The notes beneath the pieces are model-generated. The model made no database searches, had not been told where the DNA came from, and saw only the letters and a list, made by a program, of their open reading frames with translations. Position numbers and translations under genes: made by a program. From Oscillospiraceae bacterium (GTDB lineage Bacteria; Bacillota; Clostridia; Oscillospirales; Acutalibacteraceae), in contig SVPF01000007.1 of the NCBI GenBank assembly GCA_015066005.1, positions 1-64,000 on the forward strand: a DNA stretch of 64,000 bases, given 5' to 3'. Positions 7,902-16,984 of the stretch are shown here, piece after piece; position 1 is the first letter of the stretch, and each line of letters opens with the position of its first letter.

Positions 7902-8375
7902 TTATCGGTTAAGCCACCAAATACCAATTGTTAAATATCCCGCAAAGGTTACCCACACAGCATACGGAATTTGTAAATATGCGGCCAATTTATTTATTTT
8001 ATAATACTGTAAAATGGTTTTGATTATAAGGTAAAATAAAAGCAAAAGCCACACAAAAGCAAACAAAAATGCACGTAAATTAAAGAAAATAAGACTCCAA
8101 AAAAAGTTCACCGCAAGGCTTAGGGCATAGGTTAAAAGCGCGTTTTCTTTTTGCTTTTGCGGGGCGGAGGAATTATAAACCATAGCGGCGCTTATGCCCA
8201 TAAGGGTGAAAAGCACCGTCCACACAATAGGAAAAACAACCGACGGGGGAGAAAGCGGCGGTGTTAGTATATCATCATAAATCGACATATTGTTTCGGGT
8301 GAAAAAGGCTGAAAGACCTCCTACTGCAAGGGCGGATAAAATAAAAAATAAATAGCTTTTAATTTTTTGCTTCAT
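7902..8375 (-). CDS. tspO: TspO/MBR family membrane protein
   Basis: A 157-residue, five-helix membrane protein of the tryptophan-rich sensory protein (TspO) family. Diagnostic segments are a PPSVVFPIVWTVLFTLMGISAAMVY stretch in helix 2 (P-x-x-x-F-P-x-V-W-T), a WSLIFF helix and the closing IPYAVWVTFAGYLTIGIWWLNR with the conserved Trp residues. TspO binds porphyrins and related ligands and is linked to stress and tetrapyrrole handling; the physiological ligand here is unknown. It is a single gene, convergent with the DUF6320 gene. Ribosome site AGGTG before the ATG. Confidence 0.9.
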   Translation of the reverse strand: MKQKIKSYLFFILSALAVGGLSAFFTRNNMSIYDDILTPPLSPPSVVFPIVWTVLFTLMGISAAMVYNSSAPQKQKENALLTYALSLAVNFFWSLIFFNLRAFLFAFVWLLLLFYLIIKTILQYYKINKLAAYLQIPYAVWVTFAGYLTIGIWWLNR

Positions 8376-8446
8376 AAATACACCTCGTTAAAATAATATG
8401 CTAAGGGTTGTGTATGTATGAAGTGGTATTTTTGCGGTTAAAAGGT

Positions 8447-8775
8447 AAATTGGGGGTTTATCGCTAAAGCGCAATTCGGAATTCGTAATGCGTAATTCGG
8501 AATTATTGTACAAATTAGATTGTATATCTGTAGGGGCGATTCACGAATCGCCCGCCTGTACATAGCTGTAATTTACGGACAATTCGTGAATTGTCCCTAC
8601 ACGATGAGCTCAATTAAATTGAGGGTTAACGCACAGACTATATTGATATTTTGTAGGGACAGGCCTCCCGGACTGTCCGCAAATAAAGTCAAGTTTTAAC
8701 GGGCAATCGGGGACGCTTGCCCCTACGAATTCTTAATGTGGTTTGTGCTTCATTATCCCGATAAACTATAATTTG
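8447..8775. repeat. T1/T2 element B
   Basis: Left end AAATTGGGGGTTTATCG, right end CGATAAACTATAATTTG. The interior holds GTAATGCGTAATT units, GGGGCGATTC/GAATCGCCC and GGACAATTC/GAATTGTCC hairpins and a GGGACAGGCCTCCCGGACTGTCC hairpin. The middle matches element F; the last 38 bases match elements A, D and G, so it is a mosaic. No gene is visible. Confidence 0.85.
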
Positions 8776-8837
8776 AATGTTAATAACAAAAAAGTAAGTG
8801 ATGCATTTCGCCTCCCGTTTGGTTAATGTTTTATCTA

Positions 8838-9482
8838 TTAAAGCTTTGAAAAGCCGTGGCTGTTAATAATAGCGTCAAGCTTTTTGCCTTCCTTACAAAG
8901 CGGGCATTCGTGTGCAGGAACCGAGAAATAATCGGGTAAATCGTTGGGGTTGAATACCGAATTAACCTTGAAGCCGCCGCAAACTTCTTTAGTGGAAAAC
9001 ATTGCAGCAACGCCAACAGGTGTGCCGCCGTAGTAGTTAATTGCATCAATTGCGTTGGTAACGGTTTCGCCCGAAGCAACCGACACCGCCAAAACAAGCA
9101 CGTGCTTACCCTTAATCATAGGCATAATATTATCACGGAAAATAAGCTGTGAGCCGTTTGCAGTTTCGGGTGTTACAATATAAATTGTTTGATGGGAGTT
9201 AATGTTCATAAAGCTGTGCTTTGTAAGCTCGTTTGCAAGGCAGGTGCCCACAACCTCGGTGCCGTCAAGGCAAAGCACGGTATCAACAATGGTGGTAGAA
9301 TAGCTATAGCCCGAGCAAAGCTTTTGTGCAACAGCTTTAGCTTCAGTAAGGCGTGATTTTTGCGCCGCAACATCAATATAATAGTTACTGTGTGCGTGGG
9401 GAGATGCAAAGTGGCCCTTTGCAACACGAAGATATAGATTATCAACGTTGGTTTTAATTTTTATAATGTCTTTTGATGGCAT
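8838..9482 (-). CDS. Phosphoribosyltransferase-like protein with altered PRPP loop
   Basis: A 214-residue type-I phosphoribosyltransferase fold resembling Clostridial proteins annotated as orotate phosphoribosyltransferase. The PRPP-binding region reads KHVLVLAVSVASGETVTNAI; the usual two acidic residues before the TTGG-type loop (VDDVxTTG) are replaced by Ala-Val, while the SGET loop remains. The C-terminal part has HECPLCKEGKK, a possible half zinc site. No other pyr genes are near. It could therefore be a nucleotide-sensing or moonlighting PRTase and not a real PyrE. Start ATG after GGGAGGTTAA, promoter at 9512-9540. Confidence 0.65.
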   Translation of the reverse strand: MPSKDIIKIKTNVDNLYLRVAKGHFASPHAHSNYYIDVAAQKSRLTEAKAVAQKLCSGYSYSTTIVDTVLCLDGTEVVGTCLANELTKHSFMNINSHQTIYIVTPETANGSQLIFRDNIMPMIKGKHVLVLAVSVASGETVTNAIDAINYYGGTPVGVAAMFSTKEVCGGFKVNSVFNPNDLPDYFSVPAHECPLCKEGKKLDAIINSHGFSKL

Positions 9483-9511
9483 AATTTAACCTCCCTATAG
9501 GATTTACTTAA

Positions 9512-9540
9512 ATTATATATGAAAAGTGAGTATTTTACAA
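9512..9540 (-). promoter_or_regulatory. Sigma-A promoter of the PRTase-like gene
   Basis: On the minus strand, TTGTAA (9535-9540), 17-bp spacer, TATAAT (9512-9517). Confidence 0.7.
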
Positions 9541-9558
9541 GAAAATTTTAAAAACCTA

Positions 9559-9587
9559 TTGAAAATGAGGGTTATATTTTTTAAAAT
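9559..9587 (+). promoter_or_regulatory. Sigma-A promoter of the permease gene
   Basis: TTGAAA, 17-bp spacer, TAAAAT (9582-9587). Downstream, GACAC/GTGTC (9620-9635) forms a small palindrome that could be an operator. Confidence 0.55.
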
Positions 9588-9690
9588 ATAGTTGATAATA
9601 TGCCCGACTGACTTTTAGTTGACACATTAAAGTGTCCTTATTTTGTGGGTTAAATACTTGCCGAAACGGCAGAAAGAAACAGATAATTTT

Positions 9691-10824
9691 ATGGCTTTAT
9701 TTTTTAAGGGAATTTACAATTTTTTTAAAAGCAATATTGTAATGACTGTGGCGCTGGTTGCGGCGGTGGTGACCTCGTGTGTAATTCCGCCTGACAGTGA
9801 ATATATCGGTTATTTTGATTTTAAAACCCTTACCTGCCTTTTTTGTGTGCTGGCGGTGGTTTGTGCTTTAAAAAATATTCGCTTTTTTTACATACTTGCA
9901 CGCAAAATTGTTGAGGTTTGCGGTAACATACGTTCCTGTGTTTTAATGCTGGTGTATATTACCTTTATTGGTTCAATGCTTATTGCAAACGATATGGCGC
10001 TTTTGACCTTTTTGCCGCTTGGCTATTATGTGCTTACCGCCACCAAGCAGGAAAAGTATATGGAGGTTACCTTTATTTTACAAAACATTGCGGCAAATCT
10101 CGGCGGAATGCTGACACCCTTTGGTAACCCGCAAAATCTTTACCTATATTCCTTTTTTAAAATTGATAATGTGGAATTTATGGGTATTATGGCGCCCTGC
10201 TTTGTGGTTGCAATAATTTTAATTACCCTTTGCTGTTTAATTTTTATAAAGCCCGAAAGGGTGGTTTTGCAAAAGCAAAGGGTTAATTTGCCGCCCGCAA
10301 GAACCGCTGTATATTTATTGCTTTTTGTTTATTCAATTTTAATTGTTTTCAGGGGCATACCATATTGGACAGGGCTTATTGTTATACCGCTGTTTTTACT
10401 GTTTATGGACAGGGACGCCTTAAAAGCGGTGGATTATCCGCTTTTATTAACCTTTGTTTTCTTCTTTATTTTTGCAGGCAATATGGCGCGAATTGATGTA
10501 GTGCGTGAATTTTTTTCATATCTGCTTTCAAAAAACACGCTGGTCGTTTCGGTGCTGTCCTGTCAGGTTATAAGCAATGTGCCTTCGGCGGTACTGCTTT
10601 CGCAGTTTACAAATAACTATGCCGATTTACTTGTAGGTGTAAATATCGGCGGTGCAGGTACCCTTATTGCATCCTTGGCAAGCCTTATAACCTTCCGCGA
10701 ATATGCAAAGCATAACCCGACTAAATTTAAGCATTACATAGTTACCTTTTCGCTTTTTAATTTTGGCTTTTTAGCGGTGCTTACTATTTTTGCACTTATT
10801 TGGAACGCTGTATTTGGTTTTTAA
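9691..10824 (+). CDS. ArsB/NhaD-SLC13-type anion permease
   Basis: A 377-residue integral membrane protein with about ten to eleven hydrophobic helices. Two signatures of the ion-transporter superfamily (ArsB, CitM, SLC13) are clear: ANDMALLTFLPLG, and the re-entrant NLGGMLTPFGNPQNLYLY. A symmetric second half contains ISNVPSAVLLSQF and VGVNIGGAGTLIASLASL. It probably moves a small anion (dicarboxylate, arsenite or similar) with a cation; the substrate cannot be read from sequence. I take the ATG at 9691; a TTG at 9643 would add 16 residues, and neither has a strong ribosome site. It is a single gene. Confidence 0.8.
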   Translation: MALFFKGIYNFFKSNIVMTVALVAAVVTSCVIPPDSEYIGYFDFKTLTCLFCVLAVVCALKNIRFFYILARKIVEVCGNIRSCVLMLVYITFIGSMLIANDMALLTFLPLGYYVLTATKQEKYMEVTFILQNIAANLGGMLTPFGNPQNLYLYSFFKIDNVEFMGIMAPCFVVAIILITLCCLIFIKPERVVLQKQRVNLPPARTAVYLLLFVYSILIVFRGIPYWTGLIVIPLFLLFMDRDALKAVDYPLLLTFVFFFIFAGNMARIDVVREFFSYLLSKNTLVVSVLSCQVISNVPSAVLLSQFTNNYADLLVGVNIGGAGTLIASLASLITFREYAKHNPTKFKHYIVTFSLFNFGFLAVLTIFALIWNAVFGF

Positions 10825-10847
10825 TATAATGTAAAGGGAAATTGTAT

Positions 10848-11298
10848 AAATTGGGGTTTATAGGGCCGAAGGCCCATCGATATAAATCCCTTTCGGGATT
10901 TTCGATATGTCACAAATGACTCGATATGCTTTTGATGCAGTTTGTAAAAACAAACTGCATCAAAACCTCGATATGTTCTGCGGAACAAGAAGGGATTTAT
11001 ATCATATCGAGGTTGTGTAACAAACATATCGATTTTGCTATAAAGCAAAAATATCGAATTGCGTAGCAATATATCGACATAAATAATTTATAATGCGTAA
11101 TTCTTAATTATGGTAAAATCTGTGCCTCCATCTGATGAGGGAGGTGGATTTTTGCGAAGCAAAAAGACGGAGGGAGAGAATAAAAAAATCGCTATTTAAA
11201 AGGTTTCTCTCTCCCTCAGTCACTCATGCCTCGTGACAGCTCCCTCGTCAGAGGGAGCCAAAAATATACCAATTCAACCGAGCAATAAACCATAATTT
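10848..11298. repeat. T1/T2 element C with hairpin array B and module M2
   Basis: T1 (AAATTGGGGTTTAT) at the left and a T2 variant (CAATAAACCATAATTT) at the right. At 10866-11075 is an eight-hairpin array: arms include GGGCC/GGCCC, AAATCCC/GGGATTT and a 16-bp stem of TTTTGATGCAGTTTGT. The four spacers on the left read TCGATATG-like and those on the right ATATCGA. At 11124-11259 is module M2 (four hairpins), the gene-less relative of the DUF559 element. The 520 bases between the permease and cysK hold nothing else. Confidence 0.85.
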
Positions 11299-11310
11299 TA
11301 AATATATTAA

Positions 11311-11339
11311 TTGCAAAAATAACCATTATATGTTAAAAT
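11311..11339 (+). promoter_or_regulatory. Sigma-A promoter of cysK-ppa
   Basis: TTGCAA, 17-bp spacer ending in TATGT, TAAAAT (11334-11339). Confidence 0.7.
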
Positions 11340-11371
11340 AAAAGGTACATATTCTGTTTGGGGGATTTTAT

Positions 11372-12301
11372 TTGTTTTATAATAATGTTTTACAAGCAAT
11401 AGGCAATACCCCGCTTATTAAGCTTCAGCGCATTGTGCCAAAGGGCAGCGCGCAGGTTTTGGTTAAATACGAGGGCGTTAATATTGGCGGCTCAATAAAA
11501 ACACGCACCGCTTTAAGTATGATTAACGAAGCCGAAAAAAAGGGTATTATAAATAAGGATACAATAATTGTCGAGCCTACGAGCGGTAACCAAGGCATTG
11601 GCCTTTCACTTATTGGCGCGGTTAAAGGGTATAAGGTTGTAATTGTTATGCCCGATTCGGTTAGTGAGGAACGCCGCAAGCTTGTTAAGGCTTACGGGGC
11701 CGAGCTTATTTTAATCCACGATGACGGCGATATCGGCAAGTGTATTGAGGAATGTCTTAACACCGCTATTAAAATGTCGGAAGAGGATGAAAACGTTTGG
11801 GTGCCTCAGCAGTTTATTAACCCCGATAACCCAAAAATTCACCGCAACACCACCGCGGTGGAAATTATTGAACAGGCAGGCTGTCAAATTGACGGATTTT
11901 GCTCGGGCGTGGGTACGGGCGGTACTTTAACGGGCATTGGCGAGGTTTTAAAAGAACATAATCCTGACATTAAAATTTGGGCGGTTGAGCCTGAAAATGC
12001 CGCAATTTTATCGGGCGGAAGCATTGGTACACATTTGCAAATGGGTATTGGTGACGGCATTATTCCCGAAAATCTGAACCTTAACATTTTTAGTGATACT
12101 GCAATTGTGACCGATGATGAAGCAATTCAAACCTCGAAGCAACTTATTCGCGAGGAGGGTATTTTGTGCGGAATTTCCAGCGGTACAAATGTTGCCGCCG
12201 CATTAAGAATGGCAAAGCTTTTGGGTGAAGGTAAAACGGTTGTTACGGTTTTACCCGACACGGGCGAAAGGTATTTCAGCACCGAGCTTTTTGAATTTTA
12301 G
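11372..12301 (+). CDS. cysK: Cysteine synthase (O-acetylserine sulfhydrylase)
   Basis: A 309-residue PLP enzyme that makes cysteine from O-acetylserine and sulfide. The PLP lysine is Lys43 in GGSIKTRTA; TSGNQGIGL is the substrate loop (family T-S-G-N-T/Q-G), and GTGGTLTG binds the PLP phosphate. GISSGTN follows near the C-terminus. Length is normal. The start is a TTG: it is preceded by TGGGGGAT at proper distance and the conserved N-terminus (NNVLQAIGNTPLIKL) begins straight after it, while the next Met is at residue 50. Cystathionine-synthase-like variants cannot be excluded. ppa follows after 19 bases, probably in one operon. Confidence 0.92.
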   Translation: MFYNNVLQAIGNTPLIKLQRIVPKGSAQVLVKYEGVNIGGSIKTRTALSMINEAEKKGIINKDTIIVEPTSGNQGIGLSLIGAVKGYKVVIVMPDSVSEERRKLVKAYGAELILIHDDGDIGKCIEECLNTAIKMSEEDENVWVPQQFINPDNPKIHRNTTAVEIIEQAGCQIDGFCSGVGTGGTLTGIGEVLKEHNPDIKIWAVEPENAAILSGGSIGTHLQMGIGDGIIPENLNLNIFSDTAIVTDDEAIQTSKQLIREEGILCGISSGTNVAAALRMAKLLGEGKTVVTVLPDTGERYFSTELFEF

Positions 12302-12320
12302 TTTAAAGGGGCGTTAAAAA

Positions 12321-12854
12321 ATGTCAAACATATGGCACGATATTTCACCGAAACGTATAACACCTGAGGAATTTGTTTGTGTTATAGAAATTCCCAAAGG
12401 CAGCAACAAGAAGTACGAGCTTGATAAAGAAACCGGTTTTATAATGCTTGACCGTATTTTATACACCTCAACCCACTATCCCGCAAACTACGGCTTTATT
12501 CCCCGCACCTACGGTGATGACGGCGACCCGCTTGACGTTTTGCTTTTGTGTGCGCAAACGCTTGACCCGTTAACGCTGGTCAAGGCCTACCCAATTGGTG
12601 TTATTACAATGATTGATAACGGCCGTAATGATGAAAAGATTATTGCAATTCCCTGCAATGACCCAACCTATAATCATTATACCGATATTGACCAGCTTCC
12701 CAAGCACATTTTTGATGAAATGCGCCACTTCTTTACGGTTTATAAAAACCTAGAAAATAAAGAAACTGCCGTTGATGAGGTACAGGGCAGAGAAGTTGCT
12801 GTGAATATTATCAAAGAGGCTATTGAACATTATATTGAATGCTTTTGCAAATAA
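12321..12854 (+). CDS. ppa: Inorganic pyrophosphatase, family I
   Basis: A 177-residue soluble family-I pyrophosphatase that hydrolyses PPi to two phosphates and drives biosynthetic reactions. Recognisable are EIPKGSNKKYELDKETG, YPANYGFIPRTYGDDGDPLDVLLL (the metal-binding D-G-D-P-L-D-V-L) and NDEKIIAIP. Length matches the family. Firmicutes often use the unrelated family-II enzyme, so the type I form is worth noting. It is co-transcribed with cysK and ends at a strong terminator. Confidence 0.95.
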   Translation: MSNIWHDISPKRITPEEFVCVIEIPKGSNKKYELDKETGFIMLDRILYTSTHYPANYGFIPRTYGDDGDPLDVLLLCAQTLDPLTLVKAYPIGVITMIDNGRNDEKIIAIPCNDPTYNHYTDIDQLPKHIFDEMRHFFTVYKNLENKETAVDEVQGREVAVNIIKEAIEHYIECFCK

Positions 12855-12856
12855 TT

Positions 12857-12895
12857 AAAACATAGCTCCGTCTTGAAAGGCGGGGCTATGTTTTT
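12857..12895 (+). terminator. Rho-independent terminator of cysK-ppa
   Basis: AACATAGC-CCGTC / GGCGG-GCTATGTT stem with a TTGAAA loop, followed by TTTTTT. Confidence 0.9.
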
Positions 12896-13104
12896 TGTAG
12901 CAAAAAAGCTGCGATGTGTACGTTAAAATCGCAAACGGGGATTGTATATTACAAAAGGATAGCTTGCAGTTTTGCGTACAATCTATGGAAACAAAATATG
13001 CTATTTTGTAAACAAAACCGTATTTACAAATTGTTTTCTCAATAATATAATTAAAAATGTAAATCGGTGTTTAATATGTTTTAAACTTGAAAAGGAGAAT
13101 AAAA

Positions 13105-14712
13105 ATGAAGAAAACATTGTGCTTACTCGTTATATTTTGTTTTATAGTTATGGCTTTTGCGGGATGCAATAAGAATTCTGCAGGAAACACGGATGAAACA
13201 AATTCAAATGTAAGTCAAGTTCTTGATGAAAATCACAAATATCTCAACGGTCGCCCTATTGCCGAATATACTATTGTATATTCAGCTTCTGAACCTGACT
13301 ATACTAAGCGTGCCGCAACATATTTGTCTGAGCAAATTAAAGAACGTACAGGTGTAGATATTACCGTAAAGTCTGATAAGGAACAGATTAATGCCTTAGA
13401 ACACGAAATTGTTGTAGGCGAAACTAATCGTCCTATTTCAAAAGCACTTGATATTGAAACTAAAAATGTTCAATTTTCCATGCTGGCAGATGATTCACAT
13501 ATTGCAATGGAGGGTGACTATTTTGTAATTGCGGCTGCGGCTTATTATTTTGTTGACACCTATATTAAGGATGGACCTTTTGATTCTAACGTGGAAAAAA
13601 AGGAAATGGTTTACGATCCTATTGTCAAAAAAGCCAAAAACTATATATTCTTTATAGGTGACGGTATGGGCGTGCCGCAAACCAAGCTTTTTGCTGATTA
13701 TACCGCCGAACAATTTGGCTTGCATAGTGACGGCGAAGACGAGTTTTATGGGTATATGTTCCCTTATATAGGGGCTTCTCGTACCGATTCGCTTTCCGGC
13801 ACTACTGATAGCGCGGCGGGTGGAACTGCACTTTCTTCCGGCTTCAAAACGTTTAACGACCGTGTTGGAATGGATCGTAGCTTTAACAATGTTAAATCGC
13901 TTACTGAAATCGCAATCGAGCTTAATAAAAGTACGGCGGTTTTAACCACCGATTTATTGACAGGTGCAACACCGGCTACTTTTTCTGTACATACAAAAAG
14001 CAGAAATAATACAGATGAAATCCTTGCCGGTCAAGCGGATCTTAAAGAAAAGTACGGAACAATTTTCTTGGGTGGCTATGAAGCAAATTATGATAAAAAA
14101 TTTATTACAGATGTTTTAGAACGTGATTTTACAAATACTTTAGCGAAGCTTTCAGAAAATGAAAATGGCTTCTTTATGATGTATGAAGAGGCTCATTTTG
14201 ATAAGCACGGACATTATGCCGATATTCAAAATATCTTTAAAGCCGGTGTCAGATTTAATCAGATTATCGGTCTTGCTATGGAATATGCTTTCTATAATCC
14301 CGAAACGTTTATAATTATGACAGCCGATCACGAAACCAGCGGCATTACCTCTGGTAAAGACGGACGCTATAGATGTACTACCACCAATCACACAAGCGCA
14401 GACGTACCTGTGTTTGCATATGGCTACGGTGCAGATGTGTTTAACGGTGTTACTGTGGAAAACATTCAAATTCCTAAGACTATTGCTAAGCTGTGGGATG
14501 TTGAATTGGTTGGTTATGAAGATGAGTTATATCCTGCGCTTGGTTCAGAGGCTGCAGAAGAGGATGAGGAAACCCCCGAAAACGATGGTGCCGACAATGA
14601 AAACAATGATGTAATTATTTGGATTATCATAGGTGGTCTTGCAGTCGCAATTATTGCGGTATTAATTGCTATTGTTATTGTTCTTAAAAAGAATAAAAAA
14701 CAGGTTAATTAG
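13105..14712 (+). CDS. Membrane-anchored alkaline phosphatase, PhoA superfamily
   Basis: A 535-residue lipoprotein with the lipobox Cys at 21 (AFAGC). Residues of about 45-165 form an N-terminal domain containing EIVVGETNRP, also present in the esterase at 19.0 kb. The catalytic domain starts near 178: metal site DGMG (186-189), nucleophile Ser in TDSAAGGTA (about 236), and metal site TADHETSGITSG. It should release phosphate from extracellular phosphoesters. An acidic linker and a hydrophobic helix (about 497-527) followed by KKNKKQ give a second, C-terminal membrane anchor. Start ATG after AAAAGGAGA; the TTG six codons upstream lacks a site. Confidence 0.88.
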   Translation: MKKTLCLLVIFCFIVMAFAGCNKNSAGNTDETNSNVSQVLDENHKYLNGRPIAEYTIVYSASEPDYTKRAATYLSEQIKERTGVDITVKSDKEQINALEHEIVVGETNRPISKALDIETKNVQFSMLADDSHIAMEGDYFVIAAAAYYFVDTYIKDGPFDSNVEKKEMVYDPIVKKAKNYIFFIGDGMGVPQTKLFADYTAEQFGLHSDGEDEFYGYMFPYIGASRTDSLSGTTDSAAGGTALSSGFKTFNDRVGMDRSFNNVKSLTEIAIELNKSTAVLTTDLLTGATPATFSVHTKSRNNTDEILAGQADLKEKYGTIFLGGYEANYDKKFITDVLERDFTNTLAKLSENENGFFMMYEEAHFDKHGHYADIQNIFKAGVRFNQIIGLAMEYAFYNPETFIIMTADHETSGITSGKDGRYRCTTTNHTSADVPVFAYGYGADVFNGVTVENIQIPKTIAKLWDVELVGYEDELYPALGSEAAEEDEETPENDGADNENNDVIIWIIIGGLAVAIIAVLIAIVIVLKKNKKQVN

Positions 14713-14809
14713 GCGTAACACCGACGGATAATCGAGGATGGATATATCTATGTACTTTAACATAATAATCCTTTCTTACCACAAACAATATACCTATTAT
14801 TAATAACAA

Positions 14810-14837
14810 AAAAATCGCCACATATGTGGCGATTTTT
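14810..14837. terminator. Bidirectional terminator
   Basis: AAAAATCGCCACA / TGTGGCGATTTTT between the convergent phosphatase and MATE genes. Confidence 0.9.
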
Positions 14838-16247
14838 CTATTTTTCAAATGTCTTTGGACGTTCCTTAATGCGCTGATTATAAACACGTTTTTTATGCTT
14901 GTTTATAATGTTGTAAGCCACAAGCTGTGCCGCAACACAGCCCATCCACGAAAGAATGTATGAAATATAAAGGCTGTCAAGGGTATGGAATTGCGGGATT
15001 TGGAAAATAGTGAAAATCCACATAATTCGTATGCCGCAAATGGCCGAAACCGAGATAAAAAGGGTGGTGAGCGAAGCTCCCATACCGCGTATTGCCCCTG
15101 TGAAAACCTCCATAATACCGCATATAAAGTAAAACAAGCCAATGTATGTCATTCGGGTTATGCCTGTTTTAATTGCAACCGTGTTGCCCGGCACATAAAG
15201 GGATAAAAGCGGTGACGCAAAAAGGTTAATTGCAAAGCCGCCCAAAATGCCGACGACCGTAACGCAAAGTAAATTGCGGCGAAGCACGCGTGATACACGC
15301 TTAAAGTTACCTGCACCCATATTTTGCCCAGTAAAGTTAAGGCTGGTTTGATAAAAGGCATGTATTGCCATATAAACAAAGCCTTCAATACTTGCGGCGG
15401 CGGCGTTACCCGAAACAATTGCGGGGCTGTCAAATGAGTTGACCGATGCTTGAATGATGATGTTTGAAATTGAAAATATTAAACCGTTAAGACCTGCGGG
15501 CAAACCGATTTTCATAACTTTTTTAAGAACAGACCACCTAATTTTAATTTTCTTTAAAACAAGTCGGCATTCATCACGGCGGTTTAAAAGGGTAATAACC
15601 ATAAGAACAGCCGAAAGGGTTTGCGCAGTAACGGTAGCGGTGGCAACACCGTCAACATCCATACCGAAAAGGGTTACAAATATAATATTTAAAGCAAGGT
15701 TTGTAGCACCTGATGCTATTAAAAACTTCATTGGGCTTTTGGTATCACCCGAGGCACGTAAAATTGCGGCGCCGAATTCAAATAAAAAGTTGGGAACAGC
15801 GCCCAAAAAGTAAATTTTAAGGTAAAGGGTGGAAAGGGGTAAAATATCGGCAGGGGTGCTCATCATTTTAAGCATCGGCCCGCTAAATACAAGCCCTATA
15901 ACCGACATAGAGGCGCCCAAAATTAAAGCCAGCGGTATGGCGGTGTGAACAATTTTTTCAGTTAAATCTTTATTACCGCTGCCAATGGCGTTTGCCGTAC
16001 AAACCGCAACACCTGCGCCGCAGCCGATAAAAAGGTTGGTTATAAGGCTAACCACCGACCCCGTTGCACCCACGGCACCCACACATAAATCATTACAAAA
16101 ACGACCCACAACAACAAGGTCGGCAGCGTTAAACAAAAGCTGTAAAACCGAGCTTAGCATTATGGGCAAAGTATAACGGATTATGGAAGAAAAAATCGGT
16201 CCGTCGGTCATATTTATTTGTCGAAGAGGTTTATGCGGCATGTTCAT
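14838..16247 (-). CDS. MATE-family multidrug/metabolite efflux transporter
   Basis: A 469-residue protein with twelve hydrophobic helices in two homologous halves. The MATE signatures are the N-terminal SIIRYTLPIMLSSVLQLLFNAADLVVVGRF and, in the second half, IEGFVYMAIHAFYQTSLNFTGQNMGAG. It exports cationic compounds in exchange for Na+ or H+; substrates are unknown. Length is normal and the gene is intact. The first two residues (MN) precede a second possible start; the ribosome site GAGCTGATG is weak. No regulator is adjacent. Confidence 0.92.
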   Translation of the reverse strand: MNMPHKPLRQINMTDGPIFSSIIRYTLPIMLSSVLQLLFNAADLVVVGRFCNDLCVGAVGATGSVVSLITNLFIGCGAGVAVCTANAIGSGNKDLTEKIVHTAIPLALILGASMSVIGLVFSGPMLKMMSTPADILPLSTLYLKIYFLGAVPNFLFEFGAAILRASGDTKSPMKFLIASGATNLALNIIFVTLFGMDVDGVATATVTAQTLSAVLMVITLLNRRDECRLVLKKIKIRWSVLKKVMKIGLPAGLNGLIFSISNIIIQASVNSFDSPAIVSGNAAAASIEGFVYMAIHAFYQTSLNFTGQNMGAGNFKRVSRVLRRNLLCVTVVGILGGFAINLFASPLLSLYVPGNTVAIKTGITRMTYIGLFYFICGIMEVFTGAIRGMGASLTTLFISVSAICGIRIMWIFTIFQIPQFHTLDSLYISYILSWMGCVAAQLVAYNIINKHKKRVYNQRIKERPKTFEK

Positions 16248-16318
16248 AACATCAGCTCTTTTGATTTATTTCATTTACAGTATAGTCTTTTAAAAATAAA
16301 ATGCAAGAGTTTTTTAAT

Positions 16319-16621
16319 AAATTGGGGTTTAGCGCTTGTGCGAGGTAATAAGTAAGAGGTAATAGTGAATAGGTTCGGTGTCGCTTCGCGACGGATTAAA
16401 ATTGTTGATTTTATTAATTTAATTGTATATTCGTAGGGGTGATTCACGAATCGCCCGAAAGCCTTCTCCTGCGGGAGAAGGGGGACCGCTTTAGCGGTGG
16501 ATGAGGAGCTTTGTAAGTACAAACTGTTTTTTACACCTCATCCGTCAGGCTTCGCCTGCCACCTTCCCCTACTGGGGAAGGCTTCGGTTTGTGCTTCATT
16601 AGCCCGATAAACTATAATTTG
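16319..16621. repeat. T1/T2 element D
   Basis: T1 AAATTGGGGTTTA at the left, T2 CGATAAACTATAATTTG at the right. Modules in order are TAATAGTGAATAG, a GTCGCTTCGCGAC hairpin, GGGGTGATTC/GAATCGCCC, and the four-hairpin M1 module in the same orientation as element G. No gene. Confidence 0.85.
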
Positions 16622-16636
16622 AAAACATACAAAATA

Positions 16637-16666
16637 AAAACACCCGAACCATTATCGGTTCGGGTG
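16637..16666 (-). terminator. Terminator of acpP
   Basis: CACCCGAACC / GGTTCGGGTG stem; on the minus strand it is followed by TTTTTATTTT. Confidence 0.85.
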
Positions 16667-16677
16667 CATACGCTTAA

Positions 16678-16905
16678 TTACATATTGGTTTCAATGTATT
16701 CAACCAATTCACCAATGGTGCGAATGTTTTCAATTTCGCTATCGGGAATTTCAATATCGAATTCATCTTCAATGCTCATTAAAATTTCAACAACGTCTAA
16801 GCTGTCAGCGCCCAAATCGGTTGCAATGTTAGTGTCAGCCGAAAGCTCGTCTTCGCTTACATCAAGTGTATCTGCTAAAATTTGCTTAATTTTATCAATT
16901 GTCAT
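16678..16905 (-). CDS. acpP: Acyl carrier protein
   Basis: A 75-residue acidic helical protein. The phosphopantetheine attachment serine is in GADSLDVVEI (about Ser36). It carries growing acyl chains in fatty-acid synthesis. The start is the ATG preceded by AGGAGGCTAACCCTT; the longer frame upstream is an artefact. No fab genes are adjacent, so it may be a stand-alone housekeeping ACP or serve another pathway. It has its own promoter with a 17-bp inverted repeat, and a terminator. Confidence 0.93.
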   Translation of the reverse strand: MTIDKIKQILADTLDVSEDELSADTNIATDLGADSLDVVEILMSIEDEFDIEIPDSEIENIRTIGELVEYIETNM

Positions 16906-16927
16906 AAGGGTTAGCCTCCTGAAAAAT

Positions 16928-16984
16928 TTGTCGTAAAACGACAAGTGTTATTATAAATATATTTCCTATTTGCAAATTTGTCAA
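16928..16984 (-). promoter_or_regulatory. acpP promoter and inverted repeat
   Basis: Minus strand: TTGACA (16979-16984), 17-bp spacer, TATATT (16956-16961). Downstream is TTGTCGT-TTT-ACGACAA (16928-16944), a perfect 7-bp inverted repeat around the 5' end of the mRNA, a possible operator or 5' stabilising hairpin. Confidence 0.65.

Noticed and set aside
8447..8775. A tRNA or small RNA gene in the long gap
   Set aside because: The hairpins are those of the repeat family; no cloverleaf with T-loop GGTTCGA and CCA-side pairing is present.
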